64,000 nucleotides of DNA from Rhodoferax fermentans. GTDB taxonomy: Bacteria > Pseudomonadota > Gammaproteobacteria > Burkholderiales > Burkholderiaceae_C. How positions within the stretch are numbered: position 1 is the stretch's first letter; every line of letters begins with the position of its first letter. Position numbers and translations under genes: made by a program. Under the pieces are notes generated by a model, which was not told the origin of the DNA, did not search any database, and was given only the letters and a program-made list of their open reading frames with translations. Below, piece after piece: positions 37,053 through 44,719 of the stretch. Location: NCBI RefSeq assembly GCF_002017865.1, contig NZ_MTJN01000002.1:4154001-4218000 (forward strand), given 5' to 3'.

Positions 37053-38127
37053 CTTTTTCCCTATGAAAACCCGTTTTTGTCGTTCGCTAGCGTCCGTCAT
37101 AGTTTGCCACGTTCCAACCAAATGCGGGGGCACATTCGGGGGCATGTTTTCATAAAATGGGGGCATATGCATCAAAAGATGCCCATAGGCGGGATGGTGT
37201 GACGGGCTTTCCCAGGGTTTCGCCTTGGGCGTTTTCGCTGGGCAGAGCATGAATTATTCGGGGATGCACGCACAAATGCCCCCAGATCAGGGGGCATTTG
37301 CTGCCAAGCTCGGGGGCATAAACCAATTATTTGCAGCCAGACAGGCTATCTAACCCCCAGGGGGTAGTTTCGTGTTTCCATAAAAATCATCCTAACCGGT
37401 CGGTTTCCGGCGGGCAATCGCTGGACTTTTGACCCGCCCCACCCCTTGGACTGGATCACCAGCCACCAAGGCAGCAGGGCGAACCCCTCCCCCTGCCCAT
37501 TACGCGGCGTTGCGCACAAAAGTAACCGATCGGTCTAGGGCCTATGTCGCCCAGACTTTTGACCACCCCCCGGCCACCCACACGCGGCCCAGATCAGCCC
37601 AGGCGCTGCGCACCGTGGCAGGCTGGCGCCACCGTGCAGGCGTGTGCCGCGTCGGGCCGGGCGGTCAGTCTGTGGCAGTTGGTGCGCCAGCGCTGGGCGC
37701 ATCGGTGTCACGGTGCCAGGTGGTCGCGGTGCTGGCCACCAGCTCACACCAAGCGGTGCGCAACATGTCGAGGTGATGCCGCAAGCGGCCACCCACCCCC
37801 ACCCGCCAAGCTGATTTGGCCAGGCTTTGGGCTGGTCTTTCTTCGGGGTGTCGACCTAAAAAAGTGGGGGCACTGGGGGCAAACAACAAGAACACTTGTA
37901 AGTCGTTGTCACCATTGAATAAATCTGCCCCCGAACCAAGTGGGGGCAGATCGTTTTTGAGTGGGGGCACTGGGGGCAGTCGAGGCTGTGAACGTCCGTT
38001 AACGTCCGGTGGCTTGTTGGTTTGGTGCCTGGTGCCTACATCGCAGCGGCTTTTGTAGCGCGGAGGAAGCTCACCCGCCCGCCCCCTTTGGGCGGCCCGG
38101 CACCCGCTCACGCGGGGCTGTTGCGGC
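37053..38127. other. Gene-poor left end of the element, rich in GGGGGCA heptamers
   Basis: About 1.1 kb with no reading frame I can support. GGGGGCA occurs on the plus strand at 37126, 37138, 37159, 37290, 37312, 37866, 37875, 37942, 37963 and 37972, and as TGCCCCC at 37277 and 37926. Spacings of 9 or 12 bases recur. A CTAACCCCC/GGGGGTAG palindrome is at 37350-37367 and a CCGCCC/GGGCGG hairpin lies near 38080. The region may hold integrase arm sites and a replication origin for the adjacent primase; both roles are inference. Confidence 0.6.
37126..37145 (+). repeat. Left copy of 20-bp end repeat (candidate integrase arm site)
   Basis: GGGGGCACATTCGGGGGCAT, matching 45947-45966 at 19 of 20 positions in the same orientation. 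It lies about 120 bases inside attL. Confidence 0.7.
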
Positions 38128-41052
38128 TCACAGATCAAGCTCAAAGATTGCGGGTGTCACCCGGTAGCACCAGGAATTGCCCAGCCCAGGAAGGCGGGCC
38201 TTGCAGTCAAACGCCCGGCCCTTGTCGGGTGCCAGGCAGCCGTTATCCAGCAGCACGCGGGAAACGGCCTTGTAGTCGAAGCCTTGGCACACCTCACCCC
38301 TGAAGCTTTCAGCAAGGATGAAGTATTCAAACGACACGCCTTCACCCAGGGCAGGTGGCATCCGTTCGCCGTACTCTCGCTGATGGTCGCTGTCGGTCTT
38401 GATGGGGTTGCCATCGGCGTCCAACATGCGCCGCACACCGGCACGCTGCAGGGTCTTGGGGGCGTGGTCATCGCTGCCCCGGTGCCACATGGCAAAGCGG
38501 CCCTCACCGTGCGTTTCCAGAAAGCGGCGCACCTGTCGCAACATGGCCACGATCTCACCGTTACCACTGCCACCCCGGCCCAATAGCCAGGATTCAAAGC
38601 AGGCACGGGCGGCCCGTTCGCTCTCACCGGCTGGCCAGCCAGTCAGCCCCGCCGCCGTGGCCAGCTCACCGGCTGCCCCCACCAGCGCAAAGCGTGCCCC
38701 CACGCGTTCCACTTGCCCGCTGGCGTTGGCTGGCATCATGGCCGCCGCCAGGGTGTTGGATGCGGTGCGAATGCTGGCCTTGAGGGTGTCGGCATGGTCC
38801 ACCAGCCATTGCAGCCAGGCACGGCCCGGGGCGCCGTAAACGCTTTGGGCCTGCCCGGTGATGTGTTTGGCAAAGGCGGCGCCGCCTGCCATGCTGTGCA
38901 GTTGCTCGAACGCACCCAGGCCAGCGCCTGCATCGGCGGCAATGTCGACCATGCGCACTTCCTGCCCCACGCGGGTTCGCTTTTGGCCCTCTGCCATGTG
39001 GTCGGCCAGGCCCAACTCACCAGCGGACAGGAACAACAACCGCCAGGCCTGGCGGGCGCGGGGTGTGCCGGTGCGGGTAGCACGGGCCTTGCCCGATTCG
39101 TTGGCCAGCATGTAGGCGCATTCGCCCGCCGTCTTGGGGTCGATCTGTGCCAGTTCATCCAGGATCAGCAGGCCGTCACAGTGTTGGGCGGCTATGGCCT
39201 CCAGGGCGTTGTCAGTGGCTCGCCAGCGTTGCAGGTAGTTGGCACCGCCGTACACGCTGGCGGCCAGCTTCAAGGCGGTGGTTTTTCCGCTGGAGCTGTC
39301 GCCCCGGTAGTGGAACCCGCCCGACTCCATACCCGCCGGGCGCAACAGCGGCCCAGCAAAAGCGCAGGCTACGGCAAACACCAGCCGGGAATTGCCAGCG
39401 CACAGCGCCCCCACCTTGTCGCGCCATTGCTCGGGCGGGCCCTTGGCTTTGAAGGTGTTTTCAATCGGGGCGTCTGACTGGAAAACAATGCGCTCGGCAT
39501 CCGTGCCACTGGTGACTGTTTCACGGGGCAGCACAAAGGCGGCACCGTGCCAGCCGATGCGGTCGGTACAGCTGGCGAATTCTTCAGGCTGGCGGCTCTG
39601 CAGGTACTGGGTCAACAGGTTACGGGCGCGGGGTGTAGTGCCAATGCGCAAACCCATATTCAACAGCGTGGCGCGGTATTCGCCACCGTCAGCAGACAAC
39701 ATGCGGGCGGGCATGGCCCAGTGCTTCTGCACGCCCAATGGATCAGCAAACGCCAGGTAGTAGCCCCAGCCGCCGCCGTCTTGGTCGCGGGTGAAAGCCT
39801 CTACCGTCAAGGGGCTGCAGATCCATTCGGGCGGCTTGCGTTTGCCGTCCTGGTCAGCACCACAGAACCACACGCCCGTTTCATCAATGACGAAGGGGTC
39901 ATAAACCCGCTCGGTATCGCCAGGGGTGGCACCGGGGCCAGCATTGGCCCCGTTGGGCTTGTCTTGGCTGCGCTGGGCACCGTTGGCAGGCTTGGGCGCG
40001 GTCGTTGACTGTACGGGCGTTTTGGCCTGCTGCTGGGGCGGCTCAAAGTAGTCAATCGCCTGGCTCACGATCAAAGCCACCGCGTCATAACCGGCGGCCT
40101 GGTGCAAGTCGTTGAAGTCGCTGGAACCATCAGGCAGCGGCTCAGGAAACACCGCCAGGCCAGCCACAGCACGGGCGGCCGCTGTGGCTTTCTCGCGGCC
40201 AGGGTTGCGCCCGGTGCGGGCTTGGGTGGCGGCATCATCATCACCACAGATCACGATCAGCGCCGCCGGGTGTGCCTGGTGCAGCGCTTTGGCCACTGCT
40301 GGCAAATTGCCCGCGTCAAACGCCACAGCGCAGGGGCGGCCCGTGCATGCGTGCAAACTGGCGGCGGTGGCATAGCCTTCAGCCACCAGCAGCGCAGCGG
40401 CCCCGGTCGGATCGCCGCACCAGTGAAACAGGCCGGACTTGCGCCCACCCTTCAAAAACAGTTTGTCAGTGCCACCGCCCGCCGGGCGGGCGGGTGCAAT
40501 GCGTTGCAGGTTCCACAGCTTGCCCGCACTGTCACGCAAGGGCACCAGCAGCCAGCCCTCAGGCGCAAAGCGCAGGCCGTGGGCTTGCACACCCTTGCGG
40601 GTCAGGTAAGTGCTTTCGCCTGTCTCGCTGGCCTGTTCCCACAGTAGCGCAGCCTCACTGGCAGCGTGTTCGTGGGCGGCCTGCTGCTGGGCTTGGTCGG
40701 CTTGTTGTTTGGCAGCCCGCTCGCTGGCCAGGCGTGCCACCGTGGCGGGGTCGGGCTGGGCTGGCGCCTGGTCGGGCTTGGGCAGGGTAAAGCCGTTTTG
40801 TTTGGCCAGGTGCAGCAATGTGCCAATGGCCACACCGCCGCCGGGCTTGATGCTCTGCCAGGTGGACCGGGCGGCCTTGAGGTCAAAGCCGTCCGCTGTG
40901 GCGCTCCAGTCGGTGAACAGGTCGCGGCCTGTTTCATCTGGGAATTCGCTTTTGATGGCCATGCCCACGCGTGCCCATTCGTCGCGGGGCAGGTTCGCGG
41001 GGATGTGTTGCAGGGCGGCCCGGATCAGGTCGGGGGTAATGTTGGTTTTCAT
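38128..41052 (-). CDS. Primase/helicase-like replication protein (PriCT-2, Toprim, DUF927)
   Basis: A protein of about 974 residues. The N-terminus (ALQHIPANLPRDEWARVGMA and FTDWSA) is a PriCT-2-type primase C-terminal domain. A Toprim-like region follows, with VAEGYATAASLH and the acidic VICGDDDAA (about residue 265-270). From about residue 400 comes a DUF927 helicase-like domain with Walker A GDSSSGKTTALKLA (about 580) and Walker B LLILDELAQID (about 629). Proteins with this build replicate plasmids, satellites and islands. ATG at 41052 overlaps the upstream gene by four bases. It should act at an origin in the flanking GGGGGCA regions, which is inference. Confidence 0.85.
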   Translation of the reverse strand: MKTNITPDLIRAALQHIPANLPRDEWARVGMAIKSEFPDETGRDLFTDWSATADGFDLKAARSTWQSIKPGGGVAIGTLLHLAKQNGFTLPKPDQAPAQPDPATVARLASERAAKQQADQAQQQAAHEHAASEAALLWEQASETGESTYLTRKGVQAHGLRFAPEGWLLVPLRDSAGKLWNLQRIAPARPAGGGTDKLFLKGGRKSGLFHWCGDPTGAAALLVAEGYATAASLHACTGRPCAVAFDAGNLPAVAKALHQAHPAALIVICGDDDAATQARTGRNPGREKATAAARAVAGLAVFPEPLPDGSSDFNDLHQAAGYDAVALIVSQAIDYFEPPQQQAKTPVQSTTAPKPANGAQRSQDKPNGANAGPGATPGDTERVYDPFVIDETGVWFCGADQDGKRKPPEWICSPLTVEAFTRDQDGGGWGYYLAFADPLGVQKHWAMPARMLSADGGEYRATLLNMGLRIGTTPRARNLLTQYLQSRQPEEFASCTDRIGWHGAAFVLPRETVTSGTDAERIVFQSDAPIENTFKAKGPPEQWRDKVGALCAGNSRLVFAVACAFAGPLLRPAGMESGGFHYRGDSSSGKTTALKLAASVYGGANYLQRWRATDNALEAIAAQHCDGLLILDELAQIDPKTAGECAYMLANESGKARATRTGTPRARQAWRLLFLSAGELGLADHMAEGQKRTRVGQEVRMVDIAADAGAGLGAFEQLHSMAGGAAFAKHITGQAQSVYGAPGRAWLQWLVDHADTLKASIRTASNTLAAAMMPANASGQVERVGARFALVGAAGELATAAGLTGWPAGESERAARACFESWLLGRGGSGNGEIVAMLRQVRRFLETHGEGRFAMWHRGSDDHAPKTLQRAGVRRMLDADGNPIKTDSDHQREYGERMPPALGEGVSFEYFILAESFRGEVCQGFDYKAVSRVLLDNGCLAPDKGRAFDCKARLPGLGNSWCYRVTPAIFELDL

Positions 41053-41324
41053 GGATTGGGGAATAGGTCGGGCTGGGCTGTTGGGCGGTACAGCAACACA
41101 TAGGTGCGCACCTCTCGCGTGCGCTGGCCGTTGGCACAGGTCACACGCTGCCAGTCCTTGCCCAGGCCGTACCCCAAGCGGGGCATGTCTGAAAGCACTT
41201 TTGTGATGCAACCCGTATCACATGCGGCGTCAATCTGTTTGGCGGTGCTGTTGGGGTGCAGCTCCAGAAAATCAGCCACTCGGGCCGCTTGGGCCGGGCG
41301 GGTGTCAGAGTGCAGGCTGTCCAT
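41049..41324 (-). CDS. Small hypothetical protein of the element's replication operon
   Basis: About 91 residues from the ATG at 41324 (MDSLHSDTRPAQAARVADFL). The pattern VADFLELHPNSTAKQIDAACDTGCITKVLSDMPRLGYGL looks like a short winged-helix DNA-binding domain with a C-terminal strand (REVRTYVLLYRP). It overlaps the primase start by four bases and the gene before it by 20 bases, so it belongs to the replication operon. An accessory replication or regulatory role is likely but unproven. Confidence 0.65.
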   Translation of the reverse strand: MDSLHSDTRPAQAARVADFLELHPNSTAKQIDAACDTGCITKVLSDMPRLGYGLGKDWQRVTCANGQRTREVRTYVLLYRPTAQPDLFPNP

Positions 41325-41628
41325 CGTGCCCGCCTTGTGAGTGGCCACCAGCAGCACCCAGGGCAGGCACAGGGGGCATAAAGCCGGGCCGCAAAACATC
41401 GGGCCGCCCCGGTGCGGACTGTGCCAAAAGTTCGCCCGTGTCAGGGTCAACCACTGACAACACGCCGGGCCATTCCAGACGCACAAAAACCGATGCACTG
41501 CCCTTGCCCATGCGCCGCTGAAACAACGGGTTTTTGATGTTCAAGGCGACAAAGGTCGCGGCCCTTTTGAGGTGGTTTTCAGACGACTTTAAGGCTTGGG
41601 CTTTGAAGTATTCGGGGCCAAAACTCAT
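41305..41628 (-). CDS. Hypothetical protein of the element's replication operon
   Basis: About 107 residues from the ATG at 41628 (MSFGPEYFKAQALKSSENHL). I do not recognise it. The N-terminal half is helical and basic, the middle contains SASVFVRLEWPGVLSVVDPDTGELL, and the C-terminus is Gly/Pro-rich. Its start overlaps the AlpA-like gene by four bases and its end overlaps the next gene, so it is translationally coupled to both. Confidence 0.55.
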   Translation of the reverse strand: MSFGPEYFKAQALKSSENHLKRAATFVALNIKNPLFQRRMGKGSASVFVRLEWPGVLSVVDPDTGELLAQSAPGRPDVLRPGFMPPVPALGAAGGHSQGGHDGQPAL

Positions 41629-41897
41629 GACTTGACCCCCACGGCTGAACGGCTTTCGATCCATGCCAAAACCTCGGACAAACGCCAGCCCACAGCGCGG
41701 CGTGACAGGGTGACACGCTTCGGAAAATCAGGGATGCTGTAAACGCTCGATTTGCCCAAAGCGGTCAACTCGCAAACCGTTGGTAGGCGAATCAGGCGGT
41801 CAGGGTGTGCAGGGGTCAGGGATGCACGGGATGTGTTGGGTGTGGGCTGGGTTCCGTGGGTGTGCGGTGTGGTGGTGTGGGGTGGGTTTGGATGCAT
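41625..41897 (-). CDS. AlpA-like excisionase/transcriptional regulator
   Basis: About 90 residues with a MerR-like helix-turn-helix of the AlpA type: RLIRLPTVCELTALGKSSVY then PKRVTLSRRAVGWRLSEVLAWIESR. AlpA proteins activate island integrases or act as recombination directionality factors, and they typically sit first in satellite replication operons, as here. The N-terminal start is uncertain: ATGs at 41897 and 41909 are both possible; I chose 41897 because GAGGCG lies just before it. The His/Thr/Pro-rich N-terminal extension is unusual for the family. Confidence 0.82.
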   Translation of the reverse strand: MHPNPPHTTTPHTHGTQPTPNTSRASLTPAHPDRLIRLPTVCELTALGKSSVYSIPDFPKRVTLSRRAVGWRLSEVLAWIESRSAVGVKS

Positions 41898-42015
41898 TGA
41901 ACGCCTCATTTGGTTGTGGTCGTTCAATCATCGAAGCGCAGCTACAAAACAGCCAGAAAAAACAAAAGCCCCGGTCAAAATTGACAGGGGCCTCTATTTT
42001 GGTCTGGCTTGGTTG

Positions 42016-42753
42016 TCAGTACATCAGGACACGATACCCGCCGTCCTGCATCTTTAGCGCCGCCTTGTATGCGGCCCTGATTCGCTTGTCTCGCTGCTTT
42101 TCTTCTGGCGTATTTGCTGCACCTGGTGAAAGAACTTCACCGATGTTTTGAATGGATTCACCCGCTGCAATGCCGTCGAGGATTCGCAGGTATTCGATGT
42201 AAACAGCCTTTGATAACACCCGGTTCGTGGCAGGGTCAACAGTTCCAAGCTCGATACCCATGCCGCGTAGATAGCGGATGTGATTCTCAGCCTTTTTTAG
42301 CACCACTTCCAACGGCTCGGAGAGGTCGACTGGTATCAAGACGCGAGGCCCTTTAACTCGGTGAAATTCGACGCGTTCAAAGGTTTTCGGCTCATCAAAT
42401 GCGGACAAAACTATGCCCTCGCCATGCCAGTCTTGCTCAGTACAAATCGGGCAATTCAAGCCCCACTTTTCTCTGAACAACTTCGACCAAAAACCAAATC
42501 TATCAGGCTGCCCGAATTCGAAAAAACCGACTACTGACCAGAACCAAGTTGGTATTTCACCATCATCCAGCAAGTTAACAAATTCTTCCGGATGTTTACG
42601 ACAAAACGCCAGAATCTCAGCAAGGTATGAATCAACATCAGTTTGATAATCGGGATTTCTCCGGATAAATTCCCAAGCGATACCGCCATGCAAATCCAAA
42701 GTCAGGCTTTCGCGATATGACTTTATGTCTTTCCAATCCGGTCTAACAAACAT
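42016..42753 (-). CDS. Unrecognised cargo protein with a possible transcriptional-regulator-like N-terminus
   Basis: About 245 residues from the ATG at 42753 (MFVRPDWKDIKSY), preceded by GAAGGGGTGG. The opening text, with RPDWKDIKSYRESL and GGIAWEFIRRNPDYQ, resembles the short transcriptional-regulator-like domain found at the start of many island-borne proteins. The rest, including PICTEQDWHGEGIVLSAFDE and AENHIRYLRGMGIELGTVDP, I do not recognise. The coding sequence is clearly more AT-rich than the chromosome. It is transcribed toward the AlpA operon but about 120 bases separate them. Function unknown. Confidence 0.7.
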   Translation of the reverse strand: MFVRPDWKDIKSYRESLTLDLHGGIAWEFIRRNPDYQTDVDSYLAEILAFCRKHPEEFVNLLDDGEIPTWFWSVVGFFEFGQPDRFGFWSKLFREKWGLNCPICTEQDWHGEGIVLSAFDEPKTFERVEFHRVKGPRVLIPVDLSEPLEVVLKKAENHIRYLRGMGIELGTVDPATNRVLSKAVYIEYLRILDGIAAGESIQNIGEVLSPGAANTPEEKQRDKRIRAAYKAALKMQDGGYRVLMY

Positions 42754-42862
42754 CGCCACCCCTTCAGGTGCGGCCTTCAAAGGGAGCCAGCGCCAGGCGG
42801 GTGAAGGACTCCCGCTTTTCGCCCTTGGGGATCAGCCGTGGGCTAGGCGTGGCAAAACTGAT

Positions 42863-43111
42863 TCAAACGCCTCTAGTCTCGCGATTGTGAGCGTTTGCCA
42901 TACTCATCAAGAAGGCCAGCCCTTGAGCCCACTCGGGGCACGGCGTGCCTTCCATGAGGATAGCCCGTTCAACAGCACCAGCAGGCGTACCCGGCGGCTT
43001 GTTCGCCAGGCGCAACCCAACGCGGATAGCCCAGGCAAAAAAAGCAGGGTCAGCCAACGCGGGCGGCTCAAATTTGGGCGCGTTGGCAGCGGGTAAGGCA
43101 TTGGCAGTCAT
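42863..43111 (-). CDS. Small hypothetical cargo protein
   Basis: About 82 residues from the ATG at 43111 (MTANALPAANAPKFEPPALA), preceded by GAAGGTG at a good distance. The middle is helical (DPAFFAWAIRVGLRLANKPPG; EWAQGLAFLMSMANAHN). No family recognised. It is co-oriented between two other cargo genes. Confidence 0.55.
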   Translation of the reverse strand: MTANALPAANAPKFEPPALADPAFFAWAIRVGLRLANKPPGTPAGAVERAILMEGTPCPEWAQGLAFLMSMANAHNRETRGV

Positions 43112-43155
43112 TCGTGAATTCACCTTCAGCATGGTAGGCGTGGCAAAAATGGATG

Positions 43156-43824
43156 CTATGCAGAAACAAGCGTCAGTGTGGGCTTTGCGGTGGATTTAGC
43201 CGATGCATGCGTGTGCACCTCCATGATTTCGCCGTGGGTGTAAATCACGTCAAAAATGCCCTGATACGCGGTTTCCAATTTTTGGTGAAATTCAGGTGTC
43301 ATCTGAAAGCGCCTATCTCTGGCCAATGGCTTGTAATCTGTCGCCCTCGGATCAGCCGCTAGGCGAACAAATGGTCCTTCTAGGCCGCCATCCTTAGTCC
43401 AAGCCCACAGGTCTTTCGTCATCATCCTCGCAAGCTCAACAAGCGCAGGATGCGTGCCTTGCATGTATGGCCTGATGAAACCCCAATCAATCTCCAACTC
43501 GAAAATAGCTCCAGTTTGGAGCATAGAACCTTTCAGAATCTCTCTATTGCCAGTACAGCAAACATTGATGGTCTGGATTTGAAAAGTCTTTTTCGCTTTG
43601 GTTGTGGGGAATGCCTCATCAGGTATGCCAGCCAGCATCAATTCTTGCCGTGTCCCACGGTACACCGTCATGTATCCAGAAGATGCACATTGTTCCGTCA
43701 TCAGTTTTTTTAGACACATGTTGGCAGCATCAATGCTGATTACTTCTCTTTGCGAAGCCCGCCTTGGAGTTCGTCCAGGTTTTCTGGGTTTATTCTGCAT
43801 GGGGGTTATAGCGTCGGCAGCCAT
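43156..43824 (-). CDS. Unrecognised cargo protein of the element
   Basis: About 222 residues. The start is uncertain (ATG 43824 or 43800). A basic N-terminus (NKPRKPGRTPRRASQ) leads into a mixed fold with ELMLAGIPDEAFPTTK, VCCTGNREILKGS, FELEIDWGFIRPYMQGTHPAL and a C-terminal YTHGEIMEVHTHA. No motif identifies an enzyme family, though the His-rich end could bind metal. GC is lower than in neighbouring chromosomal genes. It is likely cargo rather than core; a defence or regulatory role is possible but nothing in the sequence shows it. Confidence 0.7.
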   Translation of the reverse strand: MAADAITPMQNKPRKPGRTPRRASQREVISIDAANMCLKKLMTEQCASSGYMTVYRGTRQELMLAGIPDEAFPTTKAKKTFQIQTINVCCTGNREILKGSMLQTGAIFELEIDWGFIRPYMQGTHPALVELARMMTKDLWAWTKDGGLEGPFVRLAADPRATDYKPLARDRRFQMTPEFHQKLETAYQGIFDVIYTHGEIMEVHTHASAKSTAKPTLTLVSA

Positions 43825-43999
43825 GTTTGAACTCGCTTTCAACTTTGGTCAGATGCTGGCTGTGTTACCGCACACACCGGCACCGCCTTTTTTACCCCGG
43901 TCAAACCGCGCCAGGGCTTCGCGTTAAATCAGTCGCTGGCGCTGGCACTGGCCGCCAACCTAGGCCGGGCGACGTGCAGCAGGTCGAGGTGGTGCGCCT

Positions 44000-44329
44000 T
44001 CATTGGCCTACCCCGCTCTTTTTTCGTGCTGGGCTTGTTGCGGGGTTTCGTGGCAACTTTATTTCATAACGGTCACATAATTCTTTGATGATCCGTGCCG
44101 CGATATCGCGGGCGGTGTCCGCGTGTTTTGCATCGCCCATGGCCTTGATTTGATGTGCCAGCCCAGCTAACAGCACAGAGGTGCTTGCAGTGCTCAGGTT
44201 TTCATGCGCCATGCTGGCACCCTCGCGCCGCCGGTTGCGGTAATTGGCGGCCCGCAACTTGTCGGGCATGGCCTGCCCCAGCTTGGCAGGGCGTCCGGGC
44301 TTTCGCTTTTGGGGTTCAGGCGCTTGCAT
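44000..44329 (-). CDS. Small basic, probably DNA-binding protein
   Basis: A 109-residue protein from the ATG at 44329. The N-terminus EPQKRKPGRPAKLGQAMPDK has an AT-hook-like GRP core in a basic context, followed by RAANYRNRRREG and a helical C-terminal half (ADTARDIAARIIKELCDRY). Two GTGA-N3-TCAC palindromes lie just upstream (44346-44380), the arrangement expected of an autoregulated repressor. A longer reading from 44647 would cross these palindromes and the CCCCACT repeats and is less likely. Confidence 0.65.
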   Translation of the reverse strand: MQAPEPQKRKPGRPAKLGQAMPDKLRAANYRNRRREGASMAHENLSTASTSVLLAGLAHQIKAMGDAKHADTARDIAARIIKELCDRYEIKLPRNPATSPARKKSGVGQ

Positions 44330-44341
44330 GGTGGTGGTTTG

Positions 44342-44384
44342 TTTTGTGATTGTCACGTAATTATGTTTTGTGATGATCACAAAA
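44342..44384. promoter_or_regulatory. Pair of operator-like palindromes
   Basis: GTGATTGTCAC at 44346-44356 and GTGATGATCAC at 44370-44380 share the form GTGA-N3-TCAC, centred 24 bases apart; the second sits in a 19-base palindrome TTTTGTGATGATCACAAAA (44366-44384). The placement suggests a dimeric repressor, most simply the adjacent 109-residue protein. Confidence 0.65.
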
Positions 44385-44559
44385 TCAAGTATTGTTGAAA
44401 ATTGCCGCCCGGGTGGCTGGTTCCAAGGGGATAGCCCCTCGCGCTCAAATCCAGTAGCGTTTGCAATAGTCCGGCAAAGTGCGCAGCGAGCCGGGGTGGG
44501 CGCTGGGCAAGGGGACAAGGGAATAGATAGAGTGAATGAATCATTTTCATCATCTAAAA

Positions 44560-44607
44560 ACGTCCCCACTTTGCCCCCACTCTGACCCCACTTTGTCCCC
44601 ACTGCCA
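44560..44607 (-). repeat. Tandem CCCCACT array (iteron-like)
   Basis: CCCCACT occurs four times at spacings of about 11 bases: GTCCCCACTTT, GCCCCCACTCT, GACCCCACTTT and GTCCCCACTGC. The helical-turn spacing fits an array of protein-binding sites, such as a replication iteron. Confidence 0.65.
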
Positions 44608-44719
44608 AAAGCGCCGCAAACCCGCATGGCTGCTGGGTTTCGCCCATTTGCCCCCAGTGTCCCCACTTTTTCAGCGGGTAGCAGCCTGGAAATTTGGCAA
44701 AGCGTGCCGGGCGTGGGCA

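Larger units (their letters stand above)
44330..44719. other. Regulatory/repeat region upstream of the small DNA-binding protein gene
   Basis: About 390 bases between the 109-residue gene and the integrase gene, with no supported gene. It contains the two GTGA-N3-TCAC palindromes, a tandem CCCCACT array at about 44560-44607, and TGCCCCCAGTG at 44649, an inverted counterpart of the left-end heptamer pairs. Confidence 0.6.

Noticed and set aside
36972..37250. Minus-strand 92-codon frame over the tRNA-Arg 3' end
   Set aside because: Its C-terminus VPPAGIEPASST is the well-known artefact of translating a tRNA in reverse; no start signal or family match.
37429..37776. Plus-strand frame of about 115 codons in the left end of the element
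   Set aside because: Overlaps the minus-strand frame above, odd composition, no motif; treated as noncoding.
37126..37978. Possible CRISPR array from the repeated GGGGGCA units
   Set aside because: The unit is only 7 bases, spacing is irregular (9 to 554 bases), and there are no cas genes.
37665..38144. Minus-strand frame of about 160 codons left of the primase gene
   Set aside because: Low-complexity Pro-rich reading that follows the GGGGGCA repeats; no recognisable motif and no plausible ribosome-binding site.
44330..44647. N-terminal extension of the 109-residue protein to a start at 44647
   Set aside because: It would run through the operator palindromes and the CCCCACT array; the ATG at 44329 is a better start.
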